Positions 35,371 to 44,369 of a stretch of DNA of 64,000 nt are shown here, one piece after another. A program made the position numbers and the translations under genes. The notes below the pieces were generated by a model. That model did no database searches. It was not told the DNA's origin and was given only the letters and a program-made list of their open reading frames with translations. How positions within the stretch are numbered: the first letter of the stretch is position 1; every line of letters starts with the position of its first letter. The DNA is taken from the NCBI RefSeq assembly GCF_900086725.1, contig NZ_LT574838.1:1375617-1439616 (forward strand). The letters are read 5' to 3'. The DNA comes from Bariatricus massiliensis (GTDB taxonomy: Bacteria > Bacillota > Clostridia > Lachnospirales > Lachnospiraceae).

Positions 35371-35988
35371 TTATAGTTTACCGTGGAACATATCTTTGTC
35401 AAATTCCGGGTTAAAATAGTAAAAGTTCTTACTGTCTAATTGGTCTTTCGTCTTTTCCAGCGCTTCCCCGAATCTCTGGAAATGCACGATTTCCCGGCTT
35501 CTCAGGAATTTAAGCGGCTCCCTTACCTCCGGGTCGGTTATCATCCGAAGCAGGTTGTCGTATACGGTACGTGCCTTCTGCTCTGCCGCCAAATCTTCTG
35601 TCAAATCTGTAATCGCGTCGCCCTTGGACTGAAATTCCAGAGAAGTGAAGGGAACAGAAGATGCGGCCTGAGGCCAAAGTGCCGTTGTATGGTCGATATA
35701 ATAGGCGTCGAACCCTGCCGTTTTCACTTCTTCCATACTTAAATTTTTAGTCAGCTGGTATACCATGGCACAGATCATTTCCATATGAGCAAGCTCCTCC
35801 GTACCAATGTCCGTGAGCAGGCCGCCCACTTCTTTCAGCGGCATGGTATAACGCTGCGCCAGATACCGCATGGACGCCGAAAGTTCCCCATCCGGTCCGC
35901 CATATTGGCTGATAATCATCTGGGCCGTTTTCGGACACGGTTTTGTAATCTTGACTGGAAATTGAAGTCTCTTTTCATAACACCACAT
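35371..35988 (-). CDS. cotJC: Spore coat protein CotJC (manganese-catalase-like)
   Basis: 205 aa. It has the ferritin-like four-helix pattern of Mn catalases with metal-binding Glu and His (DIGTEELAHMEMI near 61, LAAEQKARTVYDNL near 134, REIVHFQRFGEAL near 166). The N-terminus WCYEKRLQFPVKI is typical of CotJC. The protein is an inner spore-coat component. Its ATG directly follows the stop codon of the CotJA-CotJB fusion gene, so translation is coupled. Presence of cotJ genes shows a spore-forming lineage. Confidence 0.93.
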   Translation of the reverse strand: MWCYEKRLQFPVKITKPCPKTAQMIISQYGGPDGELSASMRYLAQRYTMPLKEVGGLLTDIGTEELAHMEMICAMVYQLTKNLSMEEVKTAGFDAYYIDHTTALWPQAASSVPFTSLEFQSKGDAITDLTEDLAAEQKARTVYDNLLRMITDPEVREPLKFLRSREIVHFQRFGEALEKTKDQLDSKNFYYFNPEFDKDMFHGKL

Positions 35989-36450
35989 TTACACACACGC
36001 TCCTTCCCAAGGCATCGGGCCTTTCTGCCAACAGAAATGTTCTTCATTAGGACACTCACTGTAAAGGATACATGGACGTCCAAGTGGATAAAATTTTTCT
36101 GCGAATTCCTTTTTTAAGGCTTCCGCCTCCTGAAGTTTCTCCCGGTATAATTCTTTTGCCTTACTTTCTGTCTCATGTGTGTCCAGATAAAGCGTCAAAT
36201 CATCCAGCGCAAAGCATGTCTGCGCGATTTTCCGCATCATATCTTCCCGCTCCTTCTGCTCGGCCGGTTCTTGTGTTAAAACAGAACTTTTTTCCCTTTC
36301 AGCAGGTTCTCCTAGCATACCGGAAGCCGCAAAAAACGGTTTATTCAAATCTTTAAAAATAGTGCCGGCATGGAGCGCTTCTTTGTCATCATAAATTTCT
36401 CCCCATTGCTGAAACGGGACAGAAGCAATGGCTAATTGTTGTTCTGACAT
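35989..36450 (-). CDS. Fused spore coat protein CotJA-CotJB
   Basis: 153 aa. Residues ~6-45 (IASVPFQQWGEIYDDKEAL, HAGTIFKDLNKPF) resemble CotJA. Residues ~70-153 (AQTCFALDDLTLYLDTHE, then the FCWQKGPMPWEG end) resemble CotJB. These are normally two separate genes upstream of cotJC; here a charged linker (about 46-68) joins them in one frame. Intact fusion is likely because the frame is uninterrupted and cotJC follows immediately. Confidence 0.82.
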   Translation of the reverse strand: MSEQQLAIASVPFQQWGEIYDDKEALHAGTIFKDLNKPFFAASGMLGEPAEREKSSVLTQEPAEQKEREDMMRKIAQTCFALDDLTLYLDTHETESKAKELYREKLQEAEALKKEFAEKFYPLGRPCILYSECPNEEHFCWQKGPMPWEGACV

Positions 36451-36552
36451 AATTTTCTCCCTTCTTACATATACTAAAGTTACATCATTAGTATCTGCAT
36501 TAAAGAGTGTTCTATTTTGTCAATAATTGTCGAATCTCCTAGAATTGCCAGT

Positions 36553-36909
36553 CTATTTTTTTAACATGGCATGGAAACGCACAGCGTCTTCCATTGTATG
36601 TTTCCACCCAAATTTTTTCAGATCTACACGCCATCCATCCTTCTCCCAAAAGACTTCGACTCCCTCCGATTCCAGAAGCTGCTTTTGCATGTCGGGAGTG
36701 TCAAACGATGCCGCCCCGCTCAGAATCCCTCTAGAGTTCACCACCCGGTGGGCCGGCGCGCCTTTTCCTGCCAGCCCGCGGTTCAGTGCATAACCGACCT
36801 GACGGGAATTCTTCGGTCTGCCGCACAAAAGAGCAATCTGCCCGTAGGTAGCCACTCTGCCCTCCGGAATCTCCGCTAAAATTATTTTAACCCGCTCATA
36901 AAAGTCCAT
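36553..36909 (-). CDS. Alkyltransferase-like protein (ATL, MGMT fold, no active Cys)
   Basis: 118 aa from the ATG at 36909, preceded by GGAGGCAGG. It has the DNA-binding domain of O6-alkylguanine transferases (YGQIALLCGRPKNSRQVG), but the active-site PCHR is PAHR, with Ala53 where the alkyl-accepting Cys should be. Such ATL proteins bind alkylated guanine and hand it to nucleotide excision repair. They are normally about this length. It is not a broken MGMT, since the replacement is characteristic of the subfamily. Confidence 0.88.
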   Translation of the reverse strand: MDFYERVKIILAEIPEGRVATYGQIALLCGRPKNSRQVGYALNRGLAGKGAPAHRVVNSRGILSGAASFDTPDMQKQLLESEGVEVFWEKDGWRVDLKKFGWKHTMEDAVRFHAMLKK

Positions 36910-36941
36910 ACCTGCCTCCATCCAATAAAGCTCACATACCC

Positions 36942-38228
36942 TTAACCATTTTGTGGTACATCTGCAGCATAAACCTCTCCTACCGTTTCAATCTCACTGC
37001 AGATTCTGCGATTGAAGAAGGAAACTCCCACCGATACGAAAGCCGCTCCGTAGAAAATCCATTCCGCATGTGACTGCAGGGCCTCAAAAAGAAATCCGTA
37101 AATAATCTGGCCCGCCGGCTGTGCACATGTGGAGATTCCCAAAATCCAGGCAATGACTTTTCCAATCAGTTCCTTTGGCGTTACTATTTGAATATAAGAC
37201 ATTACTTGTATTGTGTAAAGGGAAGAACATATCATTAATAAAAAACTGCTGAATAAGAGAATGCCGTAAGCCAAATAAGGTGGAATCCCCTTCGTCAGTG
37301 CGGCTCCCATGGGAAGCAGCAATACAGTGCAGGCAAAAAATATTTTGTAGCTTTTCTGGATATCCAGCTTACCGCTCAGAACGCCAGCTAGCATGCCGCC
37401 TGTCAGACCGCCCACGGCCAGCGCCGCCTGAAGATATCCATACAGTTCGTTGGCCCTGTCTGCGGGCAGCTTGAGTATCTGCATCACAACGACCGGAAGT
37501 CCGATAACTATCAGTGCGGATAAGAACAGATTGATGCCTGCACAGCAAAGGGTAAGTTTGCCGATAGCCGGCTTTCTTTTTACGATAAAGGATAAACTTT
37601 CTTTCAAATCATTTTTTGCTTCCGAGAGGATAGAGCCTCCTGCTTCCCGCTCTATCATCGGTATCCGGATAAATATCTCCATGACCGCAGATACGAAAAA
37701 GCAGCCGATGCATGTATATAGAATCGGCATAATGCCCCACATACTGTAGGCAATGCCGCCCAACGCCGGCCCCAAAAGGGAAGATAATGAGGAGACTATA
37801 TTGATGGCCGCGTTCCCTGCCATGACTTTTTCCGGTGCGACCAGAAGGGGAATACTGGACTGTACCGAGGGCTGGTACGCCCCGGAAATGCCATACAGCA
37901 TAAAGAGCATCACCAAAATCAAAGTCACTAGATTCACCTTGCCATGCAGTATGGTGAATATAAGTACCAGCGCAGACGTGAAAAAATCCAGAACCACCAT
38001 GATACTGCGCTTATTTACCCTGTCCGCTATCAGGCCCCCGATAGGCGACATGACCGCCAGCGGAAGAAATGCAAACCCACTTACTATCCCCAATAGTCTG
38101 GGAGAACCGGTGACATTGAGCAGATGAAGCGGCAGCGCGAACCTCATGACCGCATTCCCGAACAATGATATAATCTGTCCCAGCAGAACTAAAATAAAAT
38201 CCCTTGAAAATCCTTGTTTTTCTTTCAT
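36942..38228 (-). CDS. MFS exporter under TetR control
   Basis: 428 aa with twelve hydrophobic helices. The cytoplasmic loop between helices 2 and 3 (GGLIADRVNKRSIM) carries the major facilitator signature. It resembles drug or siderophore exporters of the MefA/EntS group. A 17-bp palindrome sits just upstream (38243-38259), and the TetR gene lies 80 bp further on the same strand, so induction by a toxic substrate is likely. The substrate is not known. Confidence 0.88.
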   Translation of the reverse strand: MKEKQGFSRDFILVLLGQIISLFGNAVMRFALPLHLLNVTGSPRLLGIVSGFAFLPLAVMSPIGGLIADRVNKRSIMVVLDFFTSALVLIFTILHGKVNLVTLILVMLFMLYGISGAYQPSVQSSIPLLVAPEKVMAGNAAINIVSSLSSLLGPALGGIAYSMWGIMPILYTCIGCFFVSAVMEIFIRIPMIEREAGGSILSEAKNDLKESLSFIVKRKPAIGKLTLCCAGINLFLSALIVIGLPVVVMQILKLPADRANELYGYLQAALAVGGLTGGMLAGVLSGKLDIQKSYKIFFACTVLLLPMGAALTKGIPPYLAYGILLFSSFLLMICSSLYTIQVMSYIQIVTPKELIGKVIAWILGISTCAQPAGQIIYGFLFEALQSHAEWIFYGAAFVSVGVSFFNRRICSEIETVGEVYAADVPQNG

Positions 38229-38242
38229 AAAATCCTCCTTCG

Positions 38243-38259
38243 ATACCGACCGTCGGTAT
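38243..38259. promoter_or_regulatory. TetR-type operator before the MFS gene
   Basis: Perfect palindrome ATACCGAC-C-GTCGGTAT, 16 bp before the MFS start. Its ATAC/GTAT half-sites recur in front of the TetR gene. Confidence 0.75.
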
Positions 38260-38307
38260 GTATTAAGTTAAAATGATAGGCGCCGTGCTTTTTGCCGACG
38301 CCTTGTG

Positions 38308-38964
38308 TTAGCGCTCCCTGCGTTCCTCGTAGATTTCCGTATATTTCTTTAATTGTACAAAAATATCGTCCTCAACAATGTCCATCCCAAGCTGCTTCAG
38401 CACATGCTGATAATACTTCATCTTCCGCATAGTCTCCTCGGGGCTGCACTGGTAAATCATGGGGTTCAGCCAGATATTTCCCAGAAGCATAAATACTTCC
38501 GCCAGTTCTTTTGGATATTCCGTCTGGATAGAGCCGTCGGCTACCCCTTCCTCAATCAGCGGCTCTATGATTTCAGGAACCTCCTTCTGAAGCTGGAGCA
38601 AATATAATGACAAGAGCTTAGGGTTGTGCAGAATGTCCGGAGCCGCAGTGAAAACCATCTCCTGCGCCGGGGCAAAAAATGAGATATACAACATCTGCTT
38701 AATCTTTTCTCTGCCGTTGATATCTGTGCGTTTACAGATTTCCTCCATCTTCCTATCCGCTTCCTCAAAGAATTTGTCGGAGGCCGCATTCATTATGTCT
38801 TCCTTGGACTTAAAGTGATGATAAATAGCCCCCTTGCTAAGTCCGCCCAAATTGTCGATAATATCCTGCACTGACGTATTGTCATATCCTTTGTCTATGA
38901 ATAGCTTCGCCGCCGTGTCTATGATTAAGTTCCGGGTTTCCTCCGGGTATTTGTTTCGTGCCAT
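38308..38964 (-). CDS. TetR/AcrR-family repressor
   Basis: 218 aa from the ATG at 38964, preceded by GGGAGGA. The N-terminal helix-turn-helix is typical (TRNLIIDTAAKLFIDKGYD, TSVQDI, LSKGAIYHHFKSKEDI). The C-terminal ligand domain has no assigned ligand. Palindromes sharing ATAC/GTAT half-sites lie before both this gene and the downstream MFS gene, so it probably represses itself and the exporter. Confidence 0.9.
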   Translation of the reverse strand: MARNKYPEETRNLIIDTAAKLFIDKGYDNTSVQDIIDNLGGLSKGAIYHHFKSKEDIMNAASDKFFEEADRKMEEICKRTDINGREKIKQMLYISFFAPAQEMVFTAAPDILHNPKLLSLYLLQLQKEVPEIIEPLIEEGVADGSIQTEYPKELAEVFMLLGNIWLNPMIYQCSPEETMRKMKYYQHVLKQLGMDIVEDDIFVQLKKYTEIYEERRER

Positions 38965-38981
38965 ACTGTCCTCCCAGCGAT

Positions 38982-39022
38982 ACATACTATCGGTATGTTC
39001 ATTATACATACCACCAGTATGT
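38982..39022. promoter_or_regulatory. Two palindromic operators before the TetR gene
   Basis: ACATAC-TATCG-GTATGT at 38982-38998 and ACATAC-CACCA-GTATGT at 39006-39022. Both have 5-bp centres, while the site before the MFS gene has nine bases between the same ATAC/GTAT ends. They lie between the TetR gene and the divergent MATE gene and could affect both. Confidence 0.65.
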
Positions 39023-39064
39023 ATGTCAACTATTATTTTATATGACATTTTTCGCTCTTGCCTG

Positions 39065-39093
39065 TTGATTTTCTGCGCTCTCGTACCTATACT
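39065..39093 (+). promoter_or_regulatory. Promoter of the MATE gene
   Basis: TTGATT at 39065-39070, a 17-bp spacer and TATACT at 39088-39093. Confidence 0.6.
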
Positions 39094-39130
39094 ATTTAAT
39101 AGAGACTATGAAATGGGGGAAATTGTGCAA

Positions 39131-40480
39131 ATGTCAAAAAAATTAGGGGCCACTTTAATGACGGAGGGGTCTATCTGGAAGCGCATCATCACCTTTGCGG
39201 TTCCTCTTTTTTGGGGTAATCTTTTTCAACAGCTATATAACACGGCCGACTCTTTGATTGTGGGAAACTTTCTGGGAAGCACCGCTCTTGCCGCCGTCAG
39301 CTCATCCGGCAATCTCATCTTTTTGCTCGTGGGATTCTTTAACGGTATCGCTATGGGTTCCGGTGTCGTCGTAGCCAAATATTACGGTGCAAGGGACACG
39401 GACAGACTGCAGAGGGTCATCCACACAACCATCGCCTTCGGCCTGATATCCGGCATCATACTTACGGTGGTCGGCGTGATTGCCGCACCTCAGATTCTGG
39501 TGCTGATGGGAACACCCGCAGAGGTTCTGCCGAACTCTCTTGTGTATTTCCGCATCTATTTTTCAGGCTCTTTATCCTTTGTAATGTACAATTTCTTTGT
39601 AGGAATCCTGCAGTCGGTAGGTGACAGCCGGCATCCGCTTATGTATCTGGTCATCTCCTCTGTCACCAACGTTATTTTAGACTTGGTGTTGATAGCCGGT
39701 TTCCACTTCGGTGTAGGCGCGGCGGCTTTAGCCACGGTAATCTCTCAGTTCCTCAGCGCTTTTCTCTGTCTGGCGCAGCTGATGAGGAGTCCGGAAGAGT
39801 TTCGCGTGCATCTTAAAAAAATCCGGCTCGACAAGGAGATGGTTGGTCAGATTGTATCCAACGGTGTCCCCACCGGTATACAGAATTCCATCATCTCTGT
39901 AGCCAATGTATTTGTCCAGACCAATATCAACAGTTTCGGTCAGATGGCGGTGGCTGGATGCGGCTCTTATTCTAAGATAGAGGGATTCGGGTTTCTGCCT
40001 GTGACGTGTTTTTCCATGGCTCTGGCCACCTTCATCAGCCAGAATCTGGGAGCCAAAAAATATGAGCGTGCCAAGAAAGGGGCTGTCTTCGGCGTGCTTT
40101 GCTCCATCACAACCGCAGAAGTTATCGGTATCTGCATCTACATACTTGCCCCCAAGCTAATCGCCGCATTCAACGGGACTGCGGAAGTCGTATCCTACGG
40201 GACGACCCATGCCAGAACCGTCACCCTCTTCTATTTTCTTCTGGCCTTCTCCCACTGTATGGCCGGTATCATGAGAGGAGCCGGAAAGGCGACTATCCCC
40301 ATGCTCGTCATGATGGTGTGCTGGTGTGTCATCCGTGTAAGTTACATCACCATCATTGTCAAATTCATTCCGGTCATCAATGTAATTTTTTGGGCTTACC
40401 CCCTGACATGGACATTGAGCTCTATCGTGTTCGCCATTTACTATCTAAAATCGGATTGGATTCATGGATTGGAAAAATAA
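39131..40480 (+). CDS. MATE family multidrug/sodium antiporter
   Basis: 449 aa from the ATG at 39131; a GGGGG run about 11 bases upstream serves as a poor ribosome site, and an ATG at 39113 is an alternative. Twelve helices in two halves; N-terminal motif VPLFWGNLFQQLYNTADSLIVGNFLG near residue 20 and the equivalent NGVPTGIQNSIIS near 245. Family members export cationic drugs in exchange for Na+ or H+. The nearby TetR operators may bear on its expression. Confidence 0.9.
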   Translation: MSKKLGATLMTEGSIWKRIITFAVPLFWGNLFQQLYNTADSLIVGNFLGSTALAAVSSSGNLIFLLVGFFNGIAMGSGVVVAKYYGARDTDRLQRVIHTTIAFGLISGIILTVVGVIAAPQILVLMGTPAEVLPNSLVYFRIYFSGSLSFVMYNFFVGILQSVGDSRHPLMYLVISSVTNVILDLVLIAGFHFGVGAAALATVISQFLSAFLCLAQLMRSPEEFRVHLKKIRLDKEMVGQIVSNGVPTGIQNSIISVANVFVQTNINSFGQMAVAGCGSYSKIEGFGFLPVTCFSMALATFISQNLGAKKYERAKKGAVFGVLCSITTAEVIGICIYILAPKLIAAFNGTAEVVSYGTTHARTVTLFYFLLAFSHCMAGIMRGAGKATIPMLVMMVCWCVIRVSYITIIVKFIPVINVIFWAYPLTWTLSSIVFAIYYLKSDWIHGLEK

Positions 40481-40506
40481 AACCGAAAATGTGCTTCATT
40501 AAAAAA

Positions 40507-40544
40507 GAAAGCTCGTGCATCGTATGGTCAGCACGGGCTTTCTC
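40507..40544 (+). terminator. Terminator after the MATE gene
   Basis: GAAAGCTCGTGC pairs with GCACGGGCTTTC (one G-T pair), and a T-rich tract follows. Confidence 0.75.
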
Positions 40545-40565
40545 CTATTTTTCTATTATCGCCGG

Positions 40566-41201
40566 CTAGATACCGACTTTTTTACAGATATCTGCCAGAC
40601 AGCATTTATCACAATACGGTTTTGTCCGTGCAGTACAGACGTCCCTTCCGTGAAATACTAACCGGTGGCAGAAATCGCTGCCCTCTTTGGGCGGTATGAT
40701 TTTCCACAATGCCATCTCTACCTTTTTTGGCTCTTTTATTTTATCCACCAGACCGATTCGGTTCGTCAGGCGGATGCAGTGCGTGTCCGTGACGATAGCC
40801 GGTTCGCCGAACACATCGCCCATGATAAGGTTCGCACTCTTCCTGCCTACACCCGGCAGCTTCAGCAGGGCGTCAAAGTCCTTCGGTACATTTCCGCCAT
40901 ACTCATCCCGCAGAATCTTCATGCAGGCGCTGATATCTCTGGCCTTGCTTTTTCCCAGCCCGCAAGGTCTTACAATTTCTTCTATATCATCTACCTCAGC
41001 CTCTGCAAGCGCATCCACGCTGGGGTACTTTCCATACAAATCCTCCACGACCACATTCACTCTGGCATCTGTACACTGGGCGGCCAGACGGACGCTCACC
41101 AAAAGCTTCCATGCCTGATCATAGTCCAATGTACAGCCCGCATCCGGGTACTCCTTCTTTAGCCGCTCTATCACTTCTAATGCTAATTGTTTCTTTGTCA
41201 T
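40566..41201 (-). CDS. nth: Endonuclease III (DNA glycosylase/AP lyase)
   Basis: 211 aa. Removes oxidised pyrimidines and cuts at abasic sites. The helix-hairpin-helix LPGVGRKSANLI contains catalytic Lys121, and Asp139 lies in VTDTHCIRL. The [4Fe-4S] cluster cysteines are C189, C197, C200 and C206; the first spacing is seven residues rather than the usual six. Length is standard. It is transcribed alone, convergent with the MATE gene. Confidence 0.93.
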   Translation of the reverse strand: MTKKQLALEVIERLKKEYPDAGCTLDYDQAWKLLVSVRLAAQCTDARVNVVVEDLYGKYPSVDALAEAEVDDIEEIVRPCGLGKSKARDISACMKILRDEYGGNVPKDFDALLKLPGVGRKSANLIMGDVFGEPAIVTDTHCIRLTNRIGLVDKIKEPKKVEMALWKIIPPKEGSDFCHRLVFHGRDVCTARTKPYCDKCCLADICKKVGI

Positions 41202-41368
41202 CTCAATCTTCCTTCCTTTGTAAATTCACTCATGCCCTTCCGAGACGGACACCCGCCGGCAAACCACACCTGCTCAGTATCCGCTGTCTTATATGGATTG
41301 TATCATATTTTTAACCGGTGTGGGGTGGAATAATTTGCAAATTATAATTGTCGAAATGCAAAATATAG

Positions 41369-41397
41369 TTGACATCAAAATTTCAATGAATTATACT
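41369..41397 (+). promoter_or_regulatory. Near-consensus promoter
   Basis: TTGACA at 41369-41374, a 17-bp spacer and TATACT at 41392-41397, 36 bp before the XRE-type regulator gene. Confidence 0.85.
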
Positions 41398-41432
41398 GCA
41401 ATCAAGAAACTAATTCTGATGTGGAGGTATGT

Positions 41433-41651
41433 ATGAGGAATCAGAGGATGAGGATGGCGCGCCTGCGGCTGGATATGTCTCAGGAGGACTTGGCCCTGCA
41501 GGTAGACGTTACCCGGCAGACGATTGGTATGATTGAAACTGGCAAATTTAACCCTTCGCTGAGGCTCTGTATAGCGATATGCAGAGCATTGGAAGTGACG
41601 CTGAATGATATATTCTGGGAGGAGGATGAAGATGAAAAAAGTTGTAGATGA
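41433..41651 (+). CDS. Small XRE-family helix-turn-helix regulator
   Basis: 72 aa from the ATG at 41433, with GGAGG upstream. Almost the whole protein is the DNA-binding domain (RMARLRLDMSQEDLALQV, VTRQTIGMIETGKFNPSL). Such 65-75 aa regulators are often paired with a downstream membrane protein, as here, where the next gene starts inside its last codons. Confidence 0.9.
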   Translation: MRNQRMRMARLRLDMSQEDLALQVDVTRQTIGMIETGKFNPSLRLCIAICRALEVTLNDIFWEEDEDEKSCR

Positions 41652-42087
41652 ACGGCAAGAATTGGAGTTGATGAAGGTGGAGAGACTGGGCTTCTGGGTT
41701 CTCTATGCCGCAGTGGCCGTTGATATTATTTTGAAAGTTATTTTTGTAGGTTATTCCCACAGACTGCTTCTCGGCGAGACGGCCGCCTTTACTCTTGGCT
41801 CCCTTGTAGTCCTTGTCGGCTGTACCAGAAAGGGGCTTTGGAACTATCACGCGGTTCCCACACTGAGGGGACACCTTTTATACAGCACCATATTTTCTGT
41901 GATATTCGGTATCGTTTTTTACGTGGCAGTGTATTCTAAAAACAGTAAATATGCCTTGCCGGCTGCTCTTATATTCACGGTGTCTATGTTTGCCATTTTG
42001 TTTCTCACGCTGCTGCTTCTCGGCAGCTATACTCGGAAGCGGCAAGAGAAACTGAATCAGGTGTTCAGTGACGAAGATTCTCTTTAG
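41632..42087 (+). CDS. Four-helix membrane protein (DUF6773-like)
   Basis: 151 aa. The start is set at 41632 because GGAGGAGG lies seven bases upstream; an ATG at 41626 touches that site. A charged N-terminal helix (VVDERQELELMKVERLG) precedes four hydrophobic helices. Proteins of this layout regularly follow a small XRE regulator in Firmicutes; the DUF name is from memory. Function unknown. Confidence 0.7.
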   Translation: MKKVVDERQELELMKVERLGFWVLYAAVAVDIILKVIFVGYSHRLLLGETAAFTLGSLVVLVGCTRKGLWNYHAVPTLRGHLLYSTIFSVIFGIVFYVAVYSKNSKYALPAALIFTVSMFAILFLTLLLLGSYTRKRQEKLNQVFSDEDSL

Positions 42088-42134
42088 CTCTGAGACAGGC
42101 GGTTTACCCGTCAAAAAATGTGGAGGTGACTGTT

Positions 42135-42527
42135 TTGGATTTTGAAAAAGACTATTTTATGCGGATGATACAGAATATGGTGCGTTTCCTTGTTCAGCTC
42201 ATTACCGGCAAGACACAATTCGACTATGAAATAAAAGATACTGAGAATCCCACGGCCTGCGACGATACCTATGCCCGCATCATCGCTATGGCAGATTCCG
42301 GGCGCATCAACGAGGCCGAAAACCTGCTGTACCAAAACCTTGAACCCAACAATCAGGACTATCTTCTGATGGGAATTTCTTTTTACAATCATATCAATGG
42401 TTACACAGATGAATTTCTTGCAGAACATAATTATACCCGTGGGGAGATTGAGACGGGCATTCAGAACCTTGCCGGAGAATACGGAATTACCGGTCTGGAG
42501 CTTTTTGTCCAGTCATTTAGCGGATAG
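42135..42527 (+). CDS. DUF6483-like cytoplasmic protein
   Basis: About 130 aa. I place the start at TTG 42135 because GGAGGTG lies eight bases upstream and the GTG at 42120 lies before it. N-terminal helix DFEKDYFMRMIQNMVRFLV, then a TPR-like region around residues 50-90. Function unknown; the family name is offered tentatively. The two-component genes start 52 bp downstream. Confidence 0.6.
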   Translation: MDFEKDYFMRMIQNMVRFLVQLITGKTQFDYEIKDTENPTACDDTYARIIAMADSGRINEAENLLYQNLEPNNQDYLLMGISFYNHINGYTDEFLAEHNYTRGEIETGIQNLAGEYGITGLELFVQSFSG

Positions 42528-42579
42528 CCCCACAGTGTACTGCTGCACAAAAATAATAAAATCAGGGAGGTAAAAACAA

Positions 42580-43266
42580 TTGAAACGGATATTTTTGGTT
42601 GAAGACGACCACGCAATCGCCAAGAACCTTATACTTTTGCTCCGCTCGGAGGGATTTACAGTCACGCACGCTTCCACACGGCGGGAAGCGCTTGCCGCGC
42701 TCGACGGGAATAGGTTCGACTTGGCACTGGTGGATATCTCTCTGCCCGACGGAAATGGATTTACCGTCTGTACGGAGGTCAAAGAAACTCAGGATATTCC
42801 CGTGATTTTCCTGACCGCCTCCGGTGACGAGGCAAGTGTGGTTACCGGTCTTAACATAGGGGCTGACGACTATATCACCAAGCCATTCCGTCCCCGGGAA
42901 TTAATCGCCAGAATCAAAGCCGCCATGCGGAAAAACGGGCAGGCCCCGTCAGCTTTTGAAGTCTGTGGTCTCCATGTGGATACGGCAAGCGGCGTAGTGA
43001 AAAAGAATGGGAATGAAGTTTTTCTCTCCGCCTTAGAATACCGCCTTCTTCTGGTGTTTCTCGGCAATCCCAAAAGCGTCGTGACAAGGGGGCGTCTTCT
43101 CGACGAGTTGTGGGATGCTGCCGGGGAATTTGTCAATGACAATACTTTGACCGTATATATCAAGCGCCTGCGGGAGAAGATTGAGGACGATCCTGCAAAT
43201 CCACAGATTATTCTGACGGTGCGGGGCACAGGCTATAGATTGGGGGACGCATATGCTTCGGAATAA
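42580..43266 (+). CDS. OmpR/PhoB-type response regulator
   Basis: 228 aa, starting at a TTG with GGGAGG upstream. Receiver with EDDHAI at the N-terminus, phospho-acceptor Asp in LALVDISLPD near 51, and Lys in ITKPF. The winged-helix DNA-binding domain ends TVRGTGYRLG. It overlaps the kinase gene by 14 bp and is followed by ATPase and permease genes, the typical regulator-kinase-transporter cassette that responds to cell-wall antibiotics or peptides. Confidence 0.93.
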   Translation: MKRIFLVEDDHAIAKNLILLLRSEGFTVTHASTRREALAALDGNRFDLALVDISLPDGNGFTVCTEVKETQDIPVIFLTASGDEASVVTGLNIGADDYITKPFRPRELIARIKAAMRKNGQAPSAFEVCGLHVDTASGVVKKNGNEVFLSALEYRLLLVFLGNPKSVVTRGRLLDELWDAAGEFVNDNTLTVYIKRLREKIEDDPANPQIILTVRGTGYRLGDAYASE

Positions 43267-44242
43267 AGAGTTCCGCTATTTTCTCATCTTATTTTCCCTG
43301 ACAGCTGCCGCCTCAATAGCTGCTGGGTTCGCAATCAATATACGAGCCGGGATTCTTATCACCTTCTGCACTGCCGCCTTCGGGACATTATTTGTCCTGT
43401 TTACCAAGGCACGTTACAAAAGCATTGCCCGGATTTCGGAGCAGATCGACCTTGTACTTCACAACGCTGACCGGCTGTATATCGGGGAAGAGGAGGAGGG
43501 TGAGCTCTCGATACTCCACAGCGAAATCACAAAAATGACGCTTCGCATCCGTGAGCAGAATGATGCTTTAAAAAGGGACAAACAATATCTGGCCGATTCG
43601 CTGGCGGATATCGCCCATCAGCTTCGCACACCGCTCACCTCGGTAAATCTCATTCTGTCTTTGCTGGAGAACACTTCCGATGAGCGTGAGCGCAAAGAGC
43701 TGTTGAGGGAAACAGAAGACCTGCTCGTGCGGATGGACTGGCTGATCACCTCCCTATTAAAGTTATCCCGTTTGGACGCGGGAATCGTAACTTTCCAGAC
43801 GGAACCACTTGAAGTGGAGCATCTGCTCCGAAGCGCTCTCCGGCCACTCTTAATCCCGCTGGAACTGCACAATATTACTTTAAAGCTGGACATCCCCCAC
43901 GGGATTGTCATCCAAGGTGATTCCGGCTGGCTTTCGGAAGCGCTTCAAAACATCCTGAAAAACTGTATGGAGAGTGCGGGTGATAATGGGAAAATTATGA
44001 TTGCCTGCGAAGATAACCCACTTTTTACCGAGATTATGATTCACGACAGCGGCTCCGGCTTTAAATCCGAAGACCTGCCCTATCTGTTCGACCGGTATTA
44101 CCGCGGGAAAAATACGAGTACGGCCGGTTACGGCATCGGCCTATCCCTTGCCAAGATGATTATAACCCGTCAAGGCGGGACGATTAAGGCCAAGAACCAC
44201 CTCCAAGGCGGTGCAGTCTTCCTTATCCGTTTTTCAAAGTGA
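43253..44242 (+). CDS. Sensor histidine kinase with two membrane helices and no sensor domain
   Basis: 329 aa. Helices at about 9-28 and 31-50 leave almost no extracellular loop, the build of intramembrane-sensing kinases such as BceS. H-box DIAHQLRTPLTSV near residue 122; N box LQNILKNCMES; G boxes DSGSGF and GYGIGLSLAK. In such systems the partner ABC transporter is the actual sensor. That is likely here because ABC genes follow. Confidence 0.92.
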   Translation: MLRNKEFRYFLILFSLTAAASIAAGFAINIRAGILITFCTAAFGTLFVLFTKARYKSIARISEQIDLVLHNADRLYIGEEEEGELSILHSEITKMTLRIREQNDALKRDKQYLADSLADIAHQLRTPLTSVNLILSLLENTSDERERKELLRETEDLLVRMDWLITSLLKLSRLDAGIVTFQTEPLEVEHLLRSALRPLLIPLELHNITLKLDIPHGIVIQGDSGWLSEALQNILKNCMESAGDNGKIMIACEDNPLFTEIMIHDSGSGFKSEDLPYLFDRYYRGKNTSTAGYGIGLSLAKMIITRQGGTIKAKNHLQGGAVFLIRFSK

Positions 44243-44369
44243 CGAATCTCTCACCTAAAAGTCACGGAAATGTAAGCTGAAGATTCTATTATATGGGTAA
44301 GTTCAGATACTGCCTAACAAGGCAGCCCGGACTGATTCTGAAAATTAATCAAGAAAGGAGACTCACATA

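Noticed and set aside
41626..41631. ATG at 41626 as the start of the DUF6773-like gene
   Set aside because: It abuts the GGAGGAGG ribosome site; the ATG at 41632 has proper spacing.
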